From NCBI GenBank assembly GCA_040389445.1, contig JAZJZX010000020.1, positions 1 through 64,000 of the forward strand: 64,000 bases of DNA. Direction: 5' to 3'. The position numbers and the translations under genes were made by a program. The first letter of the stretch is position 1; every line of letters begins with the position of its first letter. Below, piece after piece: positions 50,860-59,967 of the stretch. Under the pieces are notes generated by a model. The model saw only the letters and a program-made list of their open reading frames with translations, did no database searches and was not told the DNA's origin. This DNA is from UBA5189 sp040389445. GTDB taxonomy: Bacteria; Chloroflexota; Limnocylindria; Limnocylindrales; CSP1-4.

Positions 50860-51974
50860 GCGTTCCTCGGGCCTGTCGTGCTCTTGCGCCGCGCCCGCGA
50901 AGGCACTCGCCTGGTTGCCTTTGGCTTGGCTGGTTCCGGGTCGATGTCGAAGAAGGCCGGCTGCTCCGCTATCAACCGGTGGGGCGGCTCGGCTTCGGTC
51001 TGGCGATCGGGGTACCCATCCATTCGGATGGGCAGGCCGGTCACCCCCGCGGGATCGCCGTCGTAGGCATGCGCCCCGAGAGCAACCAGCGCGGCGTTGC
51101 CCGCCGGCATGTCGTCGCCGGTTCGCACGTAGATCGGCACCCAGCGGGCCTTGAGCGCCTCGGTGGCCCCGGCCCAGGTGCCACCCTCGCCCTGTGATGC
51201 GGAGACCACGAGCGCGACGTCGGCCAGGCAGTAGATGAGGCGGTTACGTCCCATGGCTGCCCCCACTGAGAACGGCACGTCGGACCCGTAGGGCGAGATC
51301 AAGGCCAGCCGCTCATCGGCAACCAGCGCCCGGATGGCGGCCGATCGGGTCTGGCGTTCGAGACTCTCCGCGATGATGCCGACGACGGATCCGCCCGCCT
51401 CGATGGCTCCGGTCATCGCGGCGGCATCGATGCCTCGCGCCCCGCCGGAGACCACGGGTTGCCCTGACCGCGCCACCGACGACGCTGCCTCCGTCGCGAA
51501 CGCGACTGCTGCCTCGTCGGCATCTCTCGCGCCGACGATCGCCATTCCACCCGCGTCGAGGAGCTCCACTGATCCGGCGCCGTACAGGACCGGAGGCGCG
51601 GAGTCGCCGAGACGGGCTCGCAGACGCTTCGGGTACGCATCGTCCGCGAGGGTCACCAGCCAGATCCCACGACTAACCAGGCGCTCAGCTTCCATCGCCA
51701 GAACCGTGGCTCGACCGACGAGCCGGGCAATGGCGTCCGTCGAGATCGCGGTCTGCCCAAGCAGTCCAGCGAGATCAGCGGCCTCCTGACCAAGGAGAGC
51801 GGACGGCGTCGCGCCCGCCCCTGCCAAGGCGCCTGCAACCTGGGACCATTCCCTGGCGGTCAGCGGCTTCAAGCCGGTCTGACCTTTGGCGGTTCGACCC
51901 CCGCCGGCGGCGAACCGCGACGTCAACGCCAGTATCGCGAGCCCGTCCGTGGTCAAGGGGTGGTGGATCGACAT
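50856..51974 (-). CDS. dprA: DprA/Smf-like DNA-processing protein
   Basis: The 372-residue protein has a helical N-terminal part and the DprA Rossmann domain: AIVGARDADEAA, the SGGARGIDAAAMTGAI signature and GRNRLIYCLADVALVVSA. DprA normally loads RecA on incoming single strands. Here the gene is not in a competence context but directly follows (TGATG overlap) a gene ending in a RecQ-type phosphoribosyltransferase domain; such accessory DprA-like genes occur next to RecQ and phosphoribosyltransferase genes in predicted defence loci. The Pro/Lys/Arg-rich tail is not part of the family core. Confidence 0.82.
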   Translation of the reverse strand: MSIHHPLTTDGLAILALTSRFAAGGGRTAKGQTGLKPLTAREWSQVAGALAGAGATPSALLGQEAADLAGLLGQTAISTDAIARLVGRATVLAMEAERLVSRGIWLVTLADDAYPKRLRARLGDSAPPVLYGAGSVELLDAGGMAIVGARDADEAAVAFATEAASSVARSGQPVVSGGARGIDAAAMTGAIEAGGSVVGIIAESLERQTRSAAIRALVADERLALISPYGSDVPFSVGAAMGRNRLIYCLADVALVVSASQGEGGTWAGATEALKARWVPIYVRTGDDMPAGNAALVALGAHAYDGDPAGVTGLPIRMDGYPDRQTEAEPPHRLIAEQPAFFDIDPEPAKPKATRRVPSRARRKSTTGPRNA

Positions 51975-52576
51975 CAGCCGTCATCCTGCGGCGTGGCAGT
52001 GGCGAGCGCAAACGGATGGACTCGCCCGGACCCATGGTGCTGGAGCAGCCAACCTGCCAGGGTCATGGTCCAGCGCGAGTCGACGATATCGTCGAGGAGC
52101 AGCACGGGACCGGGTGGGCACTCCGCGATCACTCTCAGGGACGTGGCCACATTCCGCAGCTGCCCGACGCTGTTCTGGAGCGACTTCTGTTGCGGCGCGT
52201 CGGCCGCAGCCAGAACGTCGTGATAGGGAAGTCCCAAGGCAGCCGCAAGCCGCCGCGCGAAATCGCCGACGAGGTTCGGATGTCGGAGCGATGGGACCGC
52301 TGCGATCCACGTTGGTGGCGGGTCCGGTCGCCATCTCCCCTGAACGAGTTCCACCACCGGCGATGATCCGGGTGGCAGGCTGAAATCGAGATCCTCGGAG
52401 TACCGATATCCGGGGATATAGCAGCGGCGGAGACACGTGCCGCCCTTGAAGACCAGGCTGAAGTCCTGAACGGCCATCGCGGCGAGGAGCCACGTCAATA
52501 CGTAGTCGCGCTCCTGGGTGCGCTCGTCGACCAGGCCATCGCGCGCGAGGCGCTGAACCTCCGCGCGAGTGATCAT
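51974..52576 (-). CDS. Chimeric protein: AbiEii N-terminus joined to a RecQ-type PRTase tail
   Basis: The 200-residue protein is two unlike halves. Residues 1-~68 are the start of an AbiEii nucleotidyltransferase: MITRAEVQRL, FKGGTCLRR and YSEDLDFSLP. From about residue 75 on it matches the phosphoribosyltransferase-like end of certain long RecQ helicases: VPSLRHPNLVGDFARRLA, QKSLQNSVGQLRNV and LLLDDIVDSRWT (the PRPP-binding motif). The nucleotidyltransferase lacks its C-terminal half and RecQ lacks its helicase. It is probably a recombination scar that happens to stay in frame. It overlaps the AbiEi remnant upstream and dprA downstream. Confidence 0.7.
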   Translation of the reverse strand: MITRAEVQRLARDGLVDERTQERDYVLTWLLAAMAVQDFSLVFKGGTCLRRCYIPGYRYSEDLDFSLPPGSSPVVELVQGRWRPDPPPTWIAAVPSLRHPNLVGDFARRLAAALGLPYHDVLAAADAPQQKSLQNSVGQLRNVATSLRVIAECPPGPVLLLDDIVDSRWTMTLAGWLLQHHGSGRVHPFALATATPQDDG

Positions 52577-53010
52577 GTCCGCCCGACCACGAGGAGTTCG
52601 TCGCGATCGAGGTTCACGCGGACGCCCCATCGCGGGTCGATCGCGCCCTCCACGGGGAGGCTTGGATCGAGGATGACCGGTGAGCGTCTTCGATCCGACA
52701 GGAGCTGGTGGAGACGCGTCGACGTATCCGCGGCACCTGGGAGATCGAGCTCCTCGAGGAGGAAGCCGAGACGGCGACGGACGGAGTCAAGCCCCATACG
52801 CTCGGAATAGGCGAGCAGCCGACTCCGATCGAGTTTCGACCACGTGTGGACCAGGACGGCCGCCACCTCGCTGACCCCGCCGATATGGCGGGGGAGATGG
52901 AGCCCGTCGAGCACGGTCCGCTCGGGGTCGCTCACCCAGATCGTCTCGCTGCCGACCCAGTGCCGCTCTCGCCCCCGCCGGCATCCTGTCCATAGGTCGA
53001 TCGACCGATG
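52573..53010 (-). pseudogene. 5'-truncated AbiEi antitoxin gene
   Basis: The frame reads SIDLWTGCRRGRERHW, WVSDPERTVLDGLHLPRHIGG and PRWGVRVNLDRDE, typical of the second half of AbiEi antitoxins, with a TGA that overlaps the next ATG (ATGA at 52573-52576) as in intact abiE operons. The N-terminal winged helix is missing: upstream the same frame only reads the antisense of the LuxR-type gene. It was probably removed by the rearrangement that placed that gene here. Confidence 0.65.
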
Positions 53011-53041
53011 CCCGCTGGACGGGCGTTTGTACACTCCGCCC

Positions 53042-55933
53042 ATGAGCCGTGTCACGCCCCTGCTCTGCCCGCTGCTGATCGGGCGGGACGACCTGCTCGA
53101 CCTCGCCGATCGGCGACTCGGCGACGCGATCGAGGGCCGTGGCCAGATGCTGCTGCTGGCCGGCGAAGCGGGCATCGGCAAGACCCGCCTCCTCGACTCG
53201 GTCATCCGCAAGGCGCGCGACCGCGGCGCGCGAATCGCCAAGGGCGACATCGCACCGCAGGACCTGACCGTCCCCGGGGCGGTCTTCCTGGACCTGGCCC
53301 GCGCGATGCAGAAGACCGCGGGCTTCGAGCATCTCGGCACGGATCTGCTGGAGCTTCTCGAGATCGGCGACGAGATCGAGATACGGACGCGCCGGAGGCT
53401 CGTGAACGATGTCACTGACCGGATCTGCACCGCCATCGAGAGCCCGGCGCTGCTCGCCCTGGAGGACCTGCAATGGGCGGACGTACTGAGTCTCGAGCTC
53501 GCCTCCGAGCTCGCCCGTCGCATCCGCGATCGACCGATCATGCTCGTCGCGGCCTATCGGACCGACGAGGGATCCACCGGCCGGATCCGGGAGTGGCGGG
53601 CCCGACTGATGACGCAGCGGCTGGCCGAGGAGGCCCGGCTGGCACCGCTCAACCGTGAGCAGACCGCGCTCATGACGACGCTGATTCTCGCGACCGGCCT
53701 GCCGGCGCCGCGCAAGGTGATCGACGCGGTCTTCGAGCGGACCGACGGCATCCCGCTGCACATCGAGGAACTCCTGGGTGCCATCGGGGATGACGCTCGG
53801 ACCGACGGAAATGCCATTCGCCAGACGAGCGTGCCCGTCACGATCGAGGATGCCGTCCTCGCGCGCTTCGAACGCCTGTCGCCGGAGGCCCAGGCCGTCG
53901 CCCAGGCCGGCGCCGTCATCGGGCGATGCTTCGTCCCGGAGGTCCTCGCGGGGATCATGGACCAGCCGCTCGCATCGCTGGACGCTCCGCTGATGGAGTT
54001 GGTGGACCAGGCATTCCTCCAGCCGCCCGGCACACGCGGGTTGTTCGACTACCGGCACCAGCTCCTGCGCGACACGCTCTACCGGCGCGTGCCGACGGTG
54101 ACCAGACGGCGCTTGCATGCCCGAGCCGGCGAGTTCGGCGCCGCTCTCGAGGGCGCGTCCGAGATCCACGCCTCCGCCCACTTCGAGCGGGCCGGCCTGC
54201 GGACCGAAGCGTTCCATGCCGCCCTGTCCGGAGCCCGGTCTGCCGCTCGACTGTCGGCCCATGGCGAGGCGTTCGAGCTCTACCGACGGGCCGTGGACAA
54301 CATGGCCGCGAACCTCGATCCCGCAGATCAGGCGCGACTCTACGAGGACCTGTGCGAGGAAGCTGCGGCGATCGAGATGATGCACGCCTCCGTGGCGGCT
54401 GCGCAGTCGGCCCGCGAGCAGTATCTCGTGGCGGACCTCCCGCTCAAGGCGGCATCGATGCTCATGGCATCGGCGATGATGGCCCGGCGGGAGGCCCGTC
54501 CCCTGGTCGAACGGATCGACCTCGTCGAGCGCTGCCTGGCCGAACTCGACGCGATCGCTGAATCACCGGAACGGGAGCATGTTCGGGCCGTGGCGTTCGC
54601 CGAACTCGCCCAGCTCGAGACGGACCGGATGGACCTGGGGCGTGCCCGTCGTGCATTCGAGCATTCGGTCCACGCGGCGCGGCAGTCCGACGATCCAGGA
54701 CTGGTCATGGATGCCGAGATCCATGCGGCGGCGATCAAGGTGCTCGGCGGCGAGATCGACGGCGGCCTCGCCAGGATCGGCGCGGTCGCCGGGGCCGCGC
54801 GCGACGCGGGTCGTGAGGACCCGGCGGTGACGGCGTATCGGGATGGTGTGACCACTGCCGTCCGCGTCATGCGCTACGACGTCGCACGGGACTTCCTCCA
54901 GGCTGGGCTCATCTATGCCGACGCCATCAGGCAGTCGCACTGCCGACACGTCATGGGTGCCGCGCAGGCCCAGGTCGACTGGGCCGAGGGTCGATGGGAT
55001 GCAGCGATCGGTGCCGGGGAGCAGGAGCTCGTCGACGGGGGCTGCGCCCGCGGGGCCATCGGCGCCCAGGTCGCGATCGCCCAGGTCGCGATGGGCCGCG
55101 GTGACCTGGATCGCGCCCGTTCGGTGTTCACCGGTGCCCTCAGGGCCGGTGAGCAGAGCGAGGTCGTCGACCTCGTGCTGCCGGCCCGCGCAGGGCTCGC
55201 CGAGACCGAGCTCCAGGCCGGCAACGCGGAAGCGGCGGCCCGCCTCTGCGAGACGGCGCTCGACCTTGCCGTCCGGGTCGGCGAGCGGCCGCTGCTGGTG
55301 CCGTTTGCGGTCGTCGGTGTTCGCGCCTACGTGGCCCTCGATCGCCCGGATGCGGCGGCCCGATGGGCGACGGCGGTGGAGGCGCACCTCGCGCCGTGGT
55401 CGGCGTCCGTCCCCGTGGCGGCGGCGATCAGCCACATGAGGGGCGGCCTCAAGCTTGCCTCCGGCGCCACGGGGATCGCACGGGATGCGTTCCAGGCAGC
55501 CATCGATGGATGGGACGCCGTCGGACGGGTCTGGGAGGCTTCGTGGGCGCGACTCGACCTTGCCGCGTGCCACCTGCGCTCCAACCGGTTCGCGGAGGCC
55601 GCGTCGGTCCTCGCCACCGTGCGGGAGACCGCTTCAGGCCTGGGAAGCGAGCCGCTCCTGGGGCGGGTCGAGGAGCTCGCCCGGGTCACCCATCGCGGGC
55701 GCGGTGCCCTCGATGAGCCCTGGCGACCGCTGACCTCGCGGGAATTCGAGGTGGCTCGCCTCATCTCCGAGGGCATGACCAATGCCGAGATCGGGGACGC
55801 GCTGTCGATTTCCCCGAAGACCGCCAGTGCCCATGTCGAGCACATCCTGGCCAAGCTGGGCGTCGCCCGACGCGCCGAGATCGCGACCTGGGTGGCGAAC
55901 ATCTCCCGATCGGCGGTCGGCTCGAGTCGCTGA
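53042..55933 (+). CDS. Large ATP-binding LuxR-type regulator (LAL/MalT-like)
   Basis: The 963-residue protein has an N-terminal AAA-type NTPase with Walker A GEAGIGKTRLL (about residue 40) and Walker B-like LLALEDLQWAD, a long helical-repeat region, and a C-terminal LuxR helix-turn-helix: LTSREFEVARLISEGMTNAEIGDALSISPKTASAHVEHI (about residues 897-935, cited only for its position and the family-typical TNxEI and SxxT). LAL regulators sense a ligand through the repeats and bind DNA when ATP-loaded. Its target is not apparent; the adjacent minus-strand genes are defence remnants. Confidence 0.9.
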   Translation: MSRVTPLLCPLLIGRDDLLDLADRRLGDAIEGRGQMLLLAGEAGIGKTRLLDSVIRKARDRGARIAKGDIAPQDLTVPGAVFLDLARAMQKTAGFEHLGTDLLELLEIGDEIEIRTRRRLVNDVTDRICTAIESPALLALEDLQWADVLSLELASELARRIRDRPIMLVAAYRTDEGSTGRIREWRARLMTQRLAEEARLAPLNREQTALMTTLILATGLPAPRKVIDAVFERTDGIPLHIEELLGAIGDDARTDGNAIRQTSVPVTIEDAVLARFERLSPEAQAVAQAGAVIGRCFVPEVLAGIMDQPLASLDAPLMELVDQAFLQPPGTRGLFDYRHQLLRDTLYRRVPTVTRRRLHARAGEFGAALEGASEIHASAHFERAGLRTEAFHAALSGARSAARLSAHGEAFELYRRAVDNMAANLDPADQARLYEDLCEEAAAIEMMHASVAAAQSAREQYLVADLPLKAASMLMASAMMARREARPLVERIDLVERCLAELDAIAESPEREHVRAVAFAELAQLETDRMDLGRARRAFEHSVHAARQSDDPGLVMDAEIHAAAIKVLGGEIDGGLARIGAVAGAARDAGREDPAVTAYRDGVTTAVRVMRYDVARDFLQAGLIYADAIRQSHCRHVMGAAQAQVDWAEGRWDAAIGAGEQELVDGGCARGAIGAQVAIAQVAMGRGDLDRARSVFTGALRAGEQSEVVDLVLPARAGLAETELQAGNAEAAARLCETALDLAVRVGERPLLVPFAVVGVRAYVALDRPDAAARWATAVEAHLAPWSASVPVAAAISHMRGGLKLASGATGIARDAFQAAIDGWDAVGRVWEASWARLDLAACHLRSNRFAEAASVLATVRETASGLGSEPLLGRVEELARVTHRGRGALDEPWRPLTSREFEVARLISEGMTNAEIGDALSISPKTASAHVEHILAKLGVARRAEIATWVANISRSAVGSSR

Positions 55934-56092
55934 GGCGCACCGCCGATCGACGCAAGACTGCCCCGACACAGGGAGCCGGCCCGCTTGCGGGGAGCCGCCC
56001 CGCCGACGCGAAGAGTGCCGCGCCAACACGACGATGCCTCGACCGTCAGGACGAGGCATCCCGATCGCTTCGAGGCAGGCGCCAGGGTCAGG

Positions 56093-56344
56093 TCACACCA
56101 CCTCCACGGGGATCTCGTAGACCTCGGCCGTCGGGTGCCCGGCGCGCTCATGAACGCGCATCAGGGCCTCCCTGGTCGGACCGGTTGACAGGCAGAACAC
56201 CTTGCCGCTCTCGGGATCCAGCCAGGCACGCTCGAACTGCATGCCCTCGTCGTCCTGGATCGCAAGGTCGCGCTCGTGGGCCGCCTTGAGTTGTGCCTCC
56301 GTCACGCCGACGAAGCCGCTGTGCACGTCCATGAACCTCGCCAT
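56093..56344 (-). CDS. DUF4242 family protein (SCO4226-like)
   Basis: The 83-residue protein matches the DUF4242 family, which includes the nickel-binding SCO4226 of Streptomyces: MDVHSGF at the start, LKAAHERDLAIQ with a conserved His, GKVFCLSTGPTREALMRVHERAGH and an acidic end. GGAG upstream supports the ATG at 56344. It forms ferredoxin-like dimers in known members; the physiological role is unclear. It is convergent with the LAL regulator gene. Confidence 0.88.
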   Translation of the reverse strand: MARFMDVHSGFVGVTEAQLKAAHERDLAIQDDEGMQFERAWLDPESGKVFCLSTGPTREALMRVHERAGHPTAEVYEIPVEVV

Positions 56345-56523
56345 GGGCTGATCTCCAACCTTCGGGTCCGTGCCGGCGGCCGGTCGCCCGTTGGATCAAC
56401 CCTAGCGGAGTCGGCGGCACGCGTCATCGGTCGCCTGACCGATGAGGTCCGCCGGACGTTACCGATAGAGGAGATGCGCGGCGACCAGCATGGCTGCCGC
56501 GCTTCGTTATCCGTCGGCCGCCG

Positions 56524-57030
56524 CTGCCGCGAACCGGGGCAGGGGGCCGCCGCGAACCCGGGGCAGGGGGCCGCCGCGGTCGGGTTGAGAGCGAGGGGTT
56601 GATGGCGGGCCGGCACATGACGCTTCTGGCGGCGGGTCTGGATCCCACCGGCTCCGCTCCGCCGCGCTCCGGATCCCACCGGCTCCGGATCGCGCCGGCT
56701 CCGGATCGCGCCGGCTCCGGATCGCGCTGCTCCGGATCGCGCCGCCTCCGGATCGCCGCGGTTGTCCGCTGCAGCGTCGACTGCATGGACGTCCCGAACA
56801 CAGGCGGGCCCGTCAGGCCCCGGAGTCGGCCCGTCTCTCGCGCGTGTCACGCTCCGTCACGCTCGTGTCACGCTCCGTCACGGTCCGGCCGTGCGACGCC
56901 AAGCGAGATCACCGCCGTGGGAGCCCTCCACCCGGGCGCTGGCTGACAGGCATGTGCACAGCGTGACCATGCAGTCGTCATCGCCGAGCTCAAGGGCCAG
57001 GACATCACGGCTGAGGCGCGGCGTGGCTCG
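56524..57030 (+). repeat. Dispersed repeat, subfamily B copy 2
   Basis: This copy repeats the three parts of the one at 30.8 kb in the same orientation: gaaccggggcaggggg and ggttgatggcgggccggcac, a ccggatcgcgccggct tract, and the core. The core here is 200 bp, bounded by cgactgcatgg (56778-56788) and ccatgcagtcg (56967-56977). It contains one extra cacgctcgtgt-like duplication relative to copy 1. Confidence 0.75.
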
Positions 57031-57059
57031 CGCGGCGCGGCTCAGCGCTGAGCGGCGCC

Positions 57060-57329
57060 GCCCGACTTGCCCACCTGCAACAGGCCGAGGCCGACTTCCA
57101 GCCTGTGCCGTTCGATGCCGATGCCGCCCGCGCCTTCGGACAGGTCGCCGCGGCGCTCCGACGGGCCGGACGGAAGACGTCGGCCCGTGCCTACGACGCG
57201 TTGATCGCCGCGATCGCGATTGCCAACGACCTGCCCCTGTACACCTGCAACCCGGGCGACTTCGCCGGCATCGACGGCCTGGATATCGTGGCCGTCGCGC
57301 ACCCGGACCAGCGGTCAACGGCGGGGTAG
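57060..57329 (+). pseudogene. 5'-truncated vapC (PIN domain) gene
   Basis: The frame reads ARLAHLQQAEADFQPVPFD, then SARAYDALIAAIAIAND and LPLYTCNPGDFAGI, the last two-thirds of a VapC toxin with its YDALIAA and NPxDF motifs. The N-terminus with the first catalytic Asp is absent, and repeat B2 ends immediately upstream. No antitoxin gene is adjacent. A GTG at 57105 could start a shorter product. Confidence 0.75.
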
Positions 57330-57480
57330 GTCCCTCCGGCCTCGCCCACGCTCGTCCGCAGCGATTTTGATGAATCTGCTCGATCACACCGCACGAGCGG
57401 CTCGACCCGCCACGAACCGGGCACGCCGCCCCCAGCCGTATAGTGCTGATCGTCGCGACGACCCACACCGGCGAGGAACG

Positions 57481-58665
57481 ATGCTCTCAGCCGCGCAACC
57501 CACCTGCTTCCTGATCGCCGATATCTCCGGCTACACCGGCTACCTCGCCGACGTCGAGCTGGACCACGCCCAGGACATCCTCGCCGACCTCATCGGCGCC
57601 GTCGTCACGGCGCTCCGGCCCAACTTCCGCCTCGCCAAGCTGGAGGGCGATGCCGCCTTCACGTACATGACCGGCGCGACGATCGACGGGTCGATGCTCC
57701 TCGATACCATCGAGCGCTGCTATTTCGGGTTCCGCCGGCGACGCCGCGACGTCCGCCAGGCGACGTCGTGCGAGTGCAACGCGTGCACCCGGATCCCGGA
57801 TCTCGACCTCAAGTTCGTCGTCCACCACGGCGAGGCCATCCTCCAGAAGGTCGCGGGGAGGCAGGAGCTCCTGGGGTCCGATGTGATCGTGGTTCACCGG
57901 CTGCTCAAGAACGAGGTCGTCGAGAAGCTGGGCATCCACGCTTACGCCCTGTTCACGCAGGCCTGCCTCGATGCCGCGGGTCTCGACCCGGCCGCGCTCG
58001 ACATGCGCCCGCACACCGAGACCTACGACCGAATCGGCGATGTTCCGGCCTGGGCCCACGATCTCGAGCGCCGCTGGCAGGACGAAGAGTCCCGCGGGCG
58101 CGTTCGCGTCTCCCCGGAAGGATCCGTCCTCACCGTGTCCGTGCCCACGAACGTGCCGCCCCAGGTGGCCTGGGAATTCCTCACCACCCCCGGCCAGCGG
58201 ATGACCTGGCAGCCGTGGGTGACGGAGGTCACGATCAAGGGGGCCACCGGCGGTCGGCGCGGGCCCGGCTCGGCCAATCACTGCCGGCACGGCAAGGACG
58301 CCGTCATCGAGGAGATCCTCGACTGGCGCCCGTACGATTACGTCACCGATCGGACGATCCTGGACACACCCGGCGGACCGGTCAAGTTACTCCACACGAT
58401 CGAGCTGGAGCCGACCGCGACCGGCACCGTGATCCACCTCCGGTTCGGGGCGCCCAAGACGAAGCGGGAGCAGGCGCTCATGGAACACATCGGACCGGCC
58501 TATGGCGAGGCGCTCCGGTCCAGCCTCCCCAGCCTCATGGCCCAGCTTGATGCTGCGCTCGCGGCTCGTGACCTCGGCGCGGTTGCCGGCCCCGAGCCGG
58601 AGTTGCCGGCTCCGAGGGAGGACGGCCCGCTGTCCGGGCTTCAGCCCCTGGTGATCGTCGGCTGA
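57481..58665 (+). CDS. DUF2652 (cyclase-like) protein with SRPBCC domain
   Basis: The 394-residue protein starts with a DUF2652 domain, related to nucleotide cyclase folds (CFLIADISGYTGYLADVE, KLEGDAAFTYM), and continues with an SRPBCC/START-like lipid-binding domain (PPQVAWEFLTTPGQRMTWQPW to LLHTIELEPT). The cysteine pair in TSCECNACTRI is unusual for a cyclase and may bind a metal. The catalytic metal-binding Asp pair of true cyclases is not complete as far as I can see. The ATG at 57481 is preceded by GGCGAGGAACG. Confidence 0.78.
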   Translation: MLSAAQPTCFLIADISGYTGYLADVELDHAQDILADLIGAVVTALRPNFRLAKLEGDAAFTYMTGATIDGSMLLDTIERCYFGFRRRRRDVRQATSCECNACTRIPDLDLKFVVHHGEAILQKVAGRQELLGSDVIVVHRLLKNEVVEKLGIHAYALFTQACLDAAGLDPAALDMRPHTETYDRIGDVPAWAHDLERRWQDEESRGRVRVSPEGSVLTVSVPTNVPPQVAWEFLTTPGQRMTWQPWVTEVTIKGATGGRRGPGSANHCRHGKDAVIEEILDWRPYDYVTDRTILDTPGGPVKLLHTIELEPTATGTVIHLRFGAPKTKREQALMEHIGPAYGEALRSSLPSLMAQLDAALAARDLGAVAGPEPELPAPREDGPLSGLQPLVIVG

Positions 58666-58883
58666 GTGCGCGGCGCCGCAACTGCGAGGTGGCTGTCGAC
58701 CGAACAGATGCCCACCGAGCAGACGCTCCGCAGAGGGCACCTCCCGGGCACCTCGCTCCCGGCGTCATGAGACAGGGCGAGTACCGGCCGCCCCCCGTGG
58801 GCCCCCAGAATCACACTGCGGCCAGACCCGCCCTGTCCTCGGCAGAGCCTCAATCCGCGCGCCCGATGCGTCAACGCGAGAAC

Positions 58884-58900
58884 CGGTACGACTGGTACCG
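58884..58900. promoter_or_regulatory. Operator-like palindrome cggtac-N5-gtaccg
   Basis: This perfect six-base inverted repeat with a five-base spacer lies 11 bases past the stop of the XRE-MmyB gene and has the same half-site and spacing as the larger palindrome upstream of that gene. Confidence 0.6.
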
Positions 58901-58910
58901 CTGTTCCGAA

Positions 58911-59885
58911 TCACAACCGGTCTCGGGGTCCCCGGGCCGGCCGCGGGCGGCGAGCCGATGCGCCACCCGAGCGGGCCCGATCCCCGGGCCGCAACGCGCG
59001 TGATGCCAGCAGGGTCTCCAGGAGGGCGTGCGAGCGGCCATCGCGGGGGATCCAGTCCACGAAGACGAGCGAGTTGACGTGGCTCGCAGCAGTGACGGTA
59101 CCGATCATCCGGACCTCGCCGATCTCGGGTTCGGCCCAGATCACGGGAAAATTCCAGCGCAGCTTCTGGCTCGCGGGTGGCGTTCGCTCCCACAGCGCGT
59201 AGAGCTTGTTGATGGCCATGGGGTCGGTGGCCGCGAAGGCATCGAAGACCTCGGCGAAGAGCGAGCCGGGCTCATCGAGGAGAGTGCGGCTCTCCGGGAA
59301 GACCTTGAGTACGCTCACGACGATCGCCATGATCTCGAACCGGTTGCCGAGGCTCTGGCGCAGACGGTGATGGACCAGGATCGCCAGCAGGTTCACGCGG
59401 GCGCGGGTCCGCTTCAGCACCTCGGGCGACAGGTCCATCTCCCAGAGTGCCTGCGTGGCGGCGTTGGCAGCCACGATCTCGAGGGTGTTGTTGATCACGA
59501 ACTGGGGCCACGGCGTCTGCTCGACGAATGCGCGCAACTCGGGGATCGTGAATCGGTAGTCCTCCGCATCTCCCAACCCGTACAGGCTGCCGGGCGCGGC
59601 CATCCCAAGGTCCAGGAGCACGCGACGGACGGTCGTGTGGGGCGCCTGGAGCGCGCTGAGGACCCGTTCGATGCGCTCGCGCGAGGGTGTCCTGGTTCCG
59701 CCTTCGTACTTGCGAACGGTTTCCGGGGACAGGCCGGCCCGCTCGGCGAGCTCGGTCTGGGTGATCCCCAGGCGCCGACGCTCGGCGCGAATCAGGTCAT
59801 GCCATCCGGCCTTATCCGATCCGCCGAGCGCGGCATCGCCCGACGGATCGTCATCTCCGTTCACCGTGACCTGCGGCAGACCCAT
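58911..59885 (-). CDS. XRE-family regulator with MmyB-like ligand-binding domain
   Basis: The 324-residue protein has an N-terminal HTH (RLGITQTELAERAGLSPETVRKYE) and a PAS-like MmyB ligand-binding region with TPWPQFVINNTLEIVAANAATQALW, as in MmyB-type regulators. It probably senses a small hydrophobic molecule. The ATG at 59885 has GGAG upstream; a TTG at 59897 is in frame. The Arg/Pro-rich last 30 residues look extraneous. A long palindrome lies 58 bp upstream of the start, suggesting autoregulation. Confidence 0.88.
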   Translation of the reverse strand: MGLPQVTVNGDDDPSGDAALGGSDKAGWHDLIRAERRRLGITQTELAERAGLSPETVRKYEGGTRTPSRERIERVLSALQAPHTTVRRVLLDLGMAAPGSLYGLGDAEDYRFTIPELRAFVEQTPWPQFVINNTLEIVAANAATQALWEMDLSPEVLKRTRARVNLLAILVHHRLRQSLGNRFEIMAIVVSVLKVFPESRTLLDEPGSLFAEVFDAFAATDPMAINKLYALWERTPPASQKLRWNFPVIWAEPEIGEVRMIGTVTAASHVNSLVFVDWIPRDGRSHALLETLLASRALRPGDRARSGGASARRPRPARGPRDRL

Positions 59886-59942
59886 GCGTTTCTCCAACCT
59901 CCCCGCGTAGCAACCACGCCGCGAGCCCGATGGTCAACGGCC

Positions 59943-59967
59943 ATACCGGTACAGGATGTACCGGTAT
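59943..59967. promoter_or_regulatory. 25-bp palindromic operator upstream of the XRE-MmyB gene
   Basis: The arms ataccggtac and gtaccggtat are perfect inverted repeats around aggat. Length and symmetry suit a dimeric XRE repressor. A smaller version with the same core and spacer lies at 58884-58900. Confidence 0.75.

Noticed and set aside
52591..53541. Upstream part of the AbiEi remnant frame as a full 322-codon gene
   Set aside because: Beyond about 53010 the frame is antisense to the LAL regulator and has no AbiEi winged helix.
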